Origin: Corylus avellana
Lineage: Eukaryota > Streptophyta > Magnoliopsida > Fagales > Betulaceae
Assembly (NCBI RefSeq): GCF_901000735.1
Contig: NC_081550.1
Location: 14,860,393-14,924,392 of the forward strand
Length of the DNA stretch: 64,000 nt
Direction: 5' to 3'
The notes beneath the pieces were generated by a model. It was not told where the DNA came from. It saw only the letters and a list, made by a program, of their open reading frames with translations, and did not search any database. The translations under genes and the position numbers were made by a program. Shown one piece after another: positions 57,459 through 64,000 of the stretch; the stretch's first letter is position 1; each line of letters starts with the position of its first letter.

Positions 57459-59125
57459 ACACTCCCCCTTAAAAATAGACTAAAAGATATTTTACACCGA
57501 AATAAAATGAACTCCGTTTGTTACAATTTTTGCTTTCAATCTTTTTTATTTTTTTTCTCAAAACAAAAAAAAAGTTAACCAACTAGAAAAATATTTAAAA
57601 GAAAACATTCTTCATTTTTACTTCGCATCAATATGCAATTTAAAAAAAAAAAAAAACAATTAAAATTCTTCCCCGAAAACAATAAAGAAAGAGCCCATGA
57701 GTCATGACCTCTCTATGAATGACGGTGAATCGGTGATGCGGTGCGAGTTAAGGTTGGTCAAATCCGGGAGTTGACAGCACATTTTTCTTTGGACAAGTTA
57801 GTAGGTGGTTCAAAGTGACAGCGTTTAATGAAAACATTAAAAGCCAAATAAAAGTACACTACAATTACTTCAGGTTGTGTTTACTATTTATTTAAGTGGA
57901 AAACAGCACCTACAATAATAAATAAATAAATAAAAATATGCAATTATGATAGAATAGAAGAAACCCATTGGCTTAGAAAAAATAAAAATTAAAAAATGAA
58001 AAATGAAAAAAAGGGAAAGGCATTGAAGTACCAAAGTACCCTTTCTTTTTGGGTGTGTAGAATTAAAAAAGGTCTAAAAATTGAGAATGGGGAAAGTACA
58101 GAAAGATCTCTGTAAGAAGTACTGGTAGTAATCAAATAATTAGGGTTGGAGTAAAGTAGAAAACAATAAGAAAAAAAAGTACCACTAAATTCCCACCCTT
58201 CTTTTTGGTCGGAAAGTACCTTCAACTACTCCTATTTAACTTTCATTGTCCCCCCCCTCCCTATGGCCTTGAAATTTACGCCTTCATAATCTTTACATTT
58301 CTTTTTCTTTATTTTTTTTTTATTTTTTGTCTTTTTTTTCTTTTTAAATTAATTTATGGATTCATGTATAAATGGAAAAATGTTTTATAAATTCTTGATT
58401 TGTTTTTTTAATCAATTGTAGTCTAAGATTTGATTTTTATTGATTGATTCCCTAATTGATATTTATATTTGAATTGTAAATATAAATATTATATGCTACC
58501 CGTACATGATGGTTTACGTACTTTTCTTACACGTTGATGTGATAGTGCAACGTGGCCAATAAAAAAGGATTTGCAACGGAAGCCCCTTTGCCTCTTTGTT
58601 GATTAGCGCAATCACCAACCACCACGTAAGAGGAGTGGTCGCGGCCATCAAATTTGGTGCAAGCAAGATCTAGTGCAGCATGTTATGTGCCAAATTTTGA
58701 TCGACCACCCCTAATGGTTATGTGGGGGTAATTGATTGCCTTCTTACTCCCAAGAGGATGATTACACACCGTGGGAATGGCTTGGCGTGGCTATCTGGCC
58801 ACCCCTCAATTTTTTTAATTTTTATTGTTAAAATTATGGAAATTTGTTTTGTTGCCTGACATGACAATGTTGTAGCGTATAAGGTGAGTACATTAAAAAA
58901 CCATGTATGAACCACTTGGATGTAACTAGTTTTTAGAATAATTTACCTAAATTCATAAGTTTCTGTACCTATTTTATAATCATCAACTTTCTAATCATTT
59001 GAGAACCAAGTATAACTTGAATCCAATCACGTTTTTAACTATTTAAAATAAAATGGGTTGGTATTATTTATTTCTTCACTAAGCTTTGTTGCCACATAGG
59101 CTAGTGATAAAATGTTGAGAATGTT

Positions 59126-59126
<1 letters not shown>
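57459..59126. other. Gene-poor spacer with Mutator-like debris
   Basis: No gene. Around 58550-58920 the motifs GACCACCCCTAATGG and CTGGCCACCCCTCAATTTTT resemble the GC-rich arms of the Mutator-like elements elsewhere in the window, without intact ends. Confidence 0.4.

Positions 59127-59169
<43 letters not shown>
59127..59169. repeat. (AT)n microsatellite
   Basis: About 20 uninterrupted AT units. Confidence 0.95.
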
Positions 59170-59172
<3 letters not shown>

Positions 59173-62100
59173 AATTATTAAACCATTTTGCATAAAAACA
59201 TATGTAGCATCTTTGAACGAGGTGTGATATAGCTACAACTTAAACTCAACTTTGGCACAACTTCTAGACCAAATTTTTTTTCTCTCTCTATTTTAAGGCT
59301 CTCTCTCTCCTCCACAGATAATTTTTTATTTTTTTATTTTTTTTAACTTAAGAGAAAATTGGGTCAAAGTTGAGTTTAAATTGTGCCTTTATCATTTTCT
59401 TATTTGAACCATCTTAAGAAAACTAATCATAATCATTGATTAGCAATAGATTAACTTATCTCTAAGATTATTTCTCTAAAGTAATATCTTTATTTTATTT
59501 TATTTTCTTCCCAAAACTACTATGTCAACTTTTTGGTTTGATTAGATGTTAAAAAAGTTCACATGTAAACAAGACGGCAGCTTATTAGTGTTGGAGAGAT
59601 TTATTCCTTACGGCGAGTTCTCATAATATAACATATTGAAACACCACTAAACGCAAACTTTGCATATTATATTATAATATACTTAAAATATAAAATTTAA
59701 TTATTTTTCACTCGCATGTGTATATTCTAACACCTAATTTGAGCTCCTTACCAATTGGGCCAACTCAAAATAACAAAATAGTTGGTAAGTGGAAAGAACA
59801 TAATAAAAAAATTAAAAAAAAAAAATCGTTAATCACTTTCAAATTAAAAATATATATATATATTAGAATTGGTGAGAAGAGAAAACCAATAAGTTGTGCT
59901 CAATCTCGGTGGCATCAAACAAATATTCTGCTCTTGTATCCTGCAAAAAAGAATTATTAACATAAACATGAAAAGATGGAAAGGAATCTAATACTTTTCT
60001 TTATTCCAAAATAGAGCCATGTGATGTGAGGAGGACAAACGGCCTTTAATTTCTCACTTGTCAACCTCATAATCCTCATTGCCCTTTCCTAATCCTCCTC
60101 TTTACTCTTCACATTTCTAAATTTACCATTGTTTAGTGGTTTTAAGGAAATTCTCAAAGTGATTGAATATGTAAAAGGATAAGAATTCGACTTTTGAAAC
60201 AAGAATCTCCAATCCTATTAGTATTAGTCGGCTTGAGTCCCACTAATATCCTGATGAAGCTCGGTCAAACTATGACTCAGTCATCTTTGGTTGCTACTGT
60301 CTAGGCGTCTCTTGTGATGCATCAAGTGAACATGTGTTATTATGATTACGTTCAAATAAAATAGTTACAGTCAATCTAAAATTTTATTTGGACAGATAAA
60401 TTTTATATGAACTCTTTCATAATTTACTGTTTAAAAAATTATTAGAGATTCGAATCCGTGGTTGGCTAGATGGGTCATCAAATTAGAGTGGGATTATGTA
60501 TTATAAATTAATTGATTGAGTGGATCCATTGAAACTTTAAATAAAAAATTAAGAAGAGAGCCTCATATTCTGTGCGATTGTCAGAAAATCCAAGTGGGCT
60601 GGGTTGGATTCACAGGGTCTGACACAAGCTGCATGGGCGCCACAAGGGGGAGGGCCAGAGAAATCTCTTCTTGTCAGTAGCCAGGTGGTCCCTTTTCCCT
60701 CTGTAGCTGCACCTGCACTACGCCAATATTACTCCTCCTTCGATTTTTTTTTTTTTTTTTTAATTATTTTTTTTTGGATTTTCCAGCTTCAGAATGGATT
60801 TAAGATTGAGTATGTTAAAGGTAAATAAGTTTTTTTATATTTGTTTTATATTTTCATACAAATTTAATAGTTAATTTATTAAATCTGTGAGATTCACTAT
60901 TAACTTATGTGGGGTTATATAAATTCATAAATTTAATTGTTGATTTGTAAGATAAGATGAGTCAAATATGAAAAAAAAATATTGGATTTTCAAAAAGCTT
61001 GGATTTTGGGCATTTGAGATGATCCAAGTGCAAGACTTCTACGCGAATAGATAATCTGTTAAAATTTGTATTAAAAAGTTTGTAACTAAAATAAAAAAGT
61101 ACTGTTCCTCTTAGTATTATTTTTTTATCCTACGTCGATATTGTTTTTTAAAAAATTATAAATAAGACATTAGGGTAAGTTTTTTTTTTTTTTTTCTACC
61201 TTTTTTTTTTTAAAAAAATCCACATATGATCAAGAGAATACACAAAGAAAAAAAAAGAAGAAAGTAACATGTCTCCATAGAAAAATATGTAAGTTGAATA
61301 GTTAAAATAGATATTACTGCTTAGAGTTGCCCTTTATTTTTCCTTTTTCTAAACTCTAATTCGGAAACCATATAATGATTGGATCACGGATTGCTATCAT
61401 TTAAATGTATAAAAATAGCATTCCTTTCATCCCACAAAAGACGATTTTTTTATTTTTATTTTTTATTTTAGTAAAAACTAGTTCAAAATAAATAAATAAA
61501 TAACTCAAATATTTTTTTTTTATATTTTAAAAACGCACTCCTGACCGATACATTTTATACGATAGAGGCCAAAAAAAACTTTAGAGAACATACAACAATA
61601 CATCTTTATAAGAAAGACCTAGCTATATATATATATATATATATAGATGCCGACAAAGTTAAGAGAACATACGACAATACAAAATTGGAAAAGTAAATGG
61701 ACATATATAGGGCAGTTTGGCATGTCTTACTGATTGTGTTTGCATGCGTGAAGCAAATGAAGATCCTCTCAATAGAGAGCCATAGGGTAGGAGTAGAGTA
61801 GCCCTCAAAGAAAGGTAAGCTCATAGCCTACATTAAGATTTGTGATATATCATGATAGTTAGTGGTATTATTAAAAAAATAAGAAAAACTTTATAATACT
61901 CCCCTAAACTTCCATGCTTTGTGAATTTATTACCCTTCGAAGTTCAAAAACTCTAAATGATCCATTTCCATTTTACTTGAACTGAAGACTATCTAATTAG
62001 TTATAATGGATAGATATTTTTGTCTCCTCAAAAAGTGAAAAGACAAAAATATCCATCTACTATAACTAACTAGATATAGATGATCTTATTCCTCAAACTT

Positions 62101-63149
62101 TTAATTTTTTTCAATTATCATGCATTTATTTTTTATTTTTAATAAAAATAAACATATTTGTAATATTTTTGGTATGAAAAAAAAAAAAAAAAAAACATGA
62201 GAAGTTTAGAAATTTTGACAATATTTAACGAAAAATTTTAACAGAATGAGGTAATTGAAAGTTCAATATCTTTAATTGAAAGTTTTTAAACTTTAAGGGA
62301 CTATCAAAACGAGTGAAGGTTCATAAATGTCATGACAAATTAAAAAAAGAAGAAGAAGAAGAAAACATATAAAAATATGAATGAAAGGTTGTGATAATAT
62401 TGCATGCGCATGCATCATCATGTTTGTAACCAAATGGCACGTGTTGCTTTTATTCCGATTTGGCGTTATTCACCAAAGCTAAAGTTCCGCCACCCGGCAG
62501 ATAAAGAGACAGACAAAGAGAAAGAGAGACGTGAAGAATACGAGAAGGTCTTGTTGTGTTGTTATATAATACCAACAAAAAAAAAAGGTAAACCTAAAAA
62601 AATGTTTTTTTTTTCAAATATTAATTAAAAAATATATAAATATTGATTTGATGGTTACCAAAAGTCAGAAGTGAGCAGTCAGCACAGCTGGTTTATCTTA
62701 TCCCCAAACAAGTTTCCTCCTCCATTGGATGGGGTTCCATTGCCTTCAACCATGGGTTTCCCCCTAATTTAATGCAATCGACAAACTTTCATCTGTGAGA
62801 TTAGGAAGGATAAAGTCTAGAATGTTACAAATGAAAGAGAGGGGAGGGGATAATGTTGGAATAAGTCCACCCCACGCTTCAAAAAGTAATTACAGCTGCC
62901 AAAATATATACCCAAGTCAAGATTCATAGCTTGGTGTGATGTTTAGGCCATTGTGAATATATACCAAAATTATGGATTTAAGGGTTGTCATTTGTCAAGC
63001 TGTTCGAGCTGATCATTTTTAACACGACTACTAAATAGCTTATCAATTTTACTTTGGGAAAAAGTTTTGTCCTCCCTCCCTCCACTCAAGTTCTAGTTCC
63101 GCCTTTTTGTGATTCCCGAAAGCTCAAATCTATACAATTTTTAATTTAA
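59170..63149. other. Gene-poor spacer
   Basis: No recognisable gene. Short frames at 59718-59960, 60604-60828, 61606-61824 and 62404-62628 carry no domain. Simple repeats include (TA)n at about 61624-61645 and (GAA)n at 62347-62365. Confidence 0.5.
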
Positions 63150-63470
63150 TACGTAAACTTGATGTAAACCCAACATAAAATTAGCGAGTTAAGGTTAGGG
63201 TTTTGATCCGTTTAATTAAATAGGTAGGGCTCGAGTTAACATATATAATCTTATACCCATGCCTCAACATAACCTATACTTGACACGCGACATTTAAGCC
63301 TGACAATTTTTTACACAACGTGAAAACCAGACATAAAATTAGCGAGTTAAGGTTGAAAAGCCTGACTCGTTTAATTAAATGGGTTAGGTTATGGTTGACC
63401 TATATAATATTATAGTGCATTGATAGAACATGAACCTGATACGTGAACACAAATTGCCACCCATAATTTG
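63150..63470. mobile_element. hAT-like terminus with internal duplication
   Basis: ACATAAAATTAGCGAGTTAA followed by GGTT occurs twice (about 63173-63197 and 63332-63356). The segment ends with ACAAATTGCCACCC, a hAT-type terminus. The left end is not located. Confidence 0.55.
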
Positions 63471-64000
63471 ATTAGAAATATAACAAATTTCCATAATGCA
63501 CAAAATTACAATAATATATTGTTCTAATTCTTGGTCATGGAAAAAATAATTTGAAAGCACATAATTCTGTATATATATATATCAGGCTATCAGGTGGACC
63601 GTTGGTGTAGGTGATGATATTTTACTTTTAGGGTTTTGATAATTGGCACTTAACTTTTTCCTTATATGCATGTGTTGATGGTGATAAGAAGAATAATATG
63701 GATTGGAATCTCAAGGTTAGTGACTGTAGCACTCCCGAATAGGAATGGGAGATCAATAAACATAAGAACCCTAGTTGGGAATAGCATAATTAAATAAATT
63801 GTTCAAATTCCTATCCCTAACACTAATGTTAAAGAATCATGTGGTGGGGGACCAATTTATAATGGTAATTTAATTTAATGTTAAGACAGTAACTTGGCTT
63901 CACACTTATGTGAGTTGTAAAAGAATATCCCTAAATGCTCAAAGCACTATAGATTATTATGGACCTGGAAATTAGAATGTGCTTCTCAAATTTAGATTTT
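63471..64000. other. AT-rich spacer to window end
   Basis: Nothing recognisable. Confidence 0.5.

Noticed and set aside
60604..60828. 74-codon ORF with a GC-richer start
   Set aside because: No recognisable domain, ends in poly-T low complexity; not supportable as a gene.
62404..62628. 74-codon ORF with charged stretch
   Set aside because: The KETDKEKERREEY run comes from a purine-rich tract; no homologue recognised.

Overview
The window is nuclear DNA of a flowering plant, most likely a woody rosid (Fagales is possible but not provable here). The reasons are intron-containing plant gene families (LUL-type RING ligase, MAGO, P-type PPR, LysM receptor kinase, F-box/kelch), AT-rich spacers, and heavy loading with plant Ty1/copia, Ty3/gypsy, L1-like LINE, hAT, Mutator-like and MITE sequences. 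No RNA gene or CRISPR array was seen.

Three host genes look intact, all on the minus strand: a LysM receptor-like pseudokinase (19274-21106), a LUL/LOG2-type RING E3 ligase (24490-32381) and an F-box/kelch protein related to Arabidopsis At5g60570 (52334-53437). The ORFs at 31923-32381, 25188-25745 and 24490-24690 are three exons of the single LUL gene. They splice in phase to 369 codons around a 6.2-kb first intron filled with transposons. Three broken host-derived sequences are also present: a P-type PPR pseudogene (7928-10115, four lesions), an unprocessed MAGO NASHI pseudogene (10923-13387) whose 5' end is replaced by a Mutator-like arm, and a SOC1/AGL20-type MADS-box first exon carried between terminal inverted repeats (about 22330-23475, a probable Pack-MULE).

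Layout. 1-3390: 3' half of a Tat-lineage Ty3/gypsy element with tandem repeats before its 3' LTR. 3700-5925: decayed copia. 5925-14640: PPR and MAGO pseudogenes with small insertions. 14902-18070: copia element with two 308-bp LTRs and a large internal deletion. 19-32 kb: LYK, probable Pack-MULE and LUL. 33-37 kb: MITEs, non-coding retroelement debris and a long-TIR element. 37-49.7 kb: two related gag-only LTR retrotransposons (TR-GAG-like). One is truncated and carries a hAT insertion. The other (43215-49393) has paired 1371-bp LTRs, a tRNA-Asp-type primer binding site, a polypurine tract and a near-perfect 5-bp target duplication, and sits inside a Tat-type LTR. 49.9-50.75 kb: a hAT element. 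52-54.4 kb: the F-box gene. 54.5-64 kb: gene-poor spacer with a 0.3-kb duplication, a MITE and a hAT end.

The most unusual feature is the gag-only family. It encodes a zinc-knuckle Gag C-terminus with an acidic 32-residue tandem repeat, no pol is visible, and its LTRs and leader carry clusters of CGATCG-type palindromes. Insertion order can be read directly from several target-site duplications. All homology statements come from recognising sequences by eye; no search was run.
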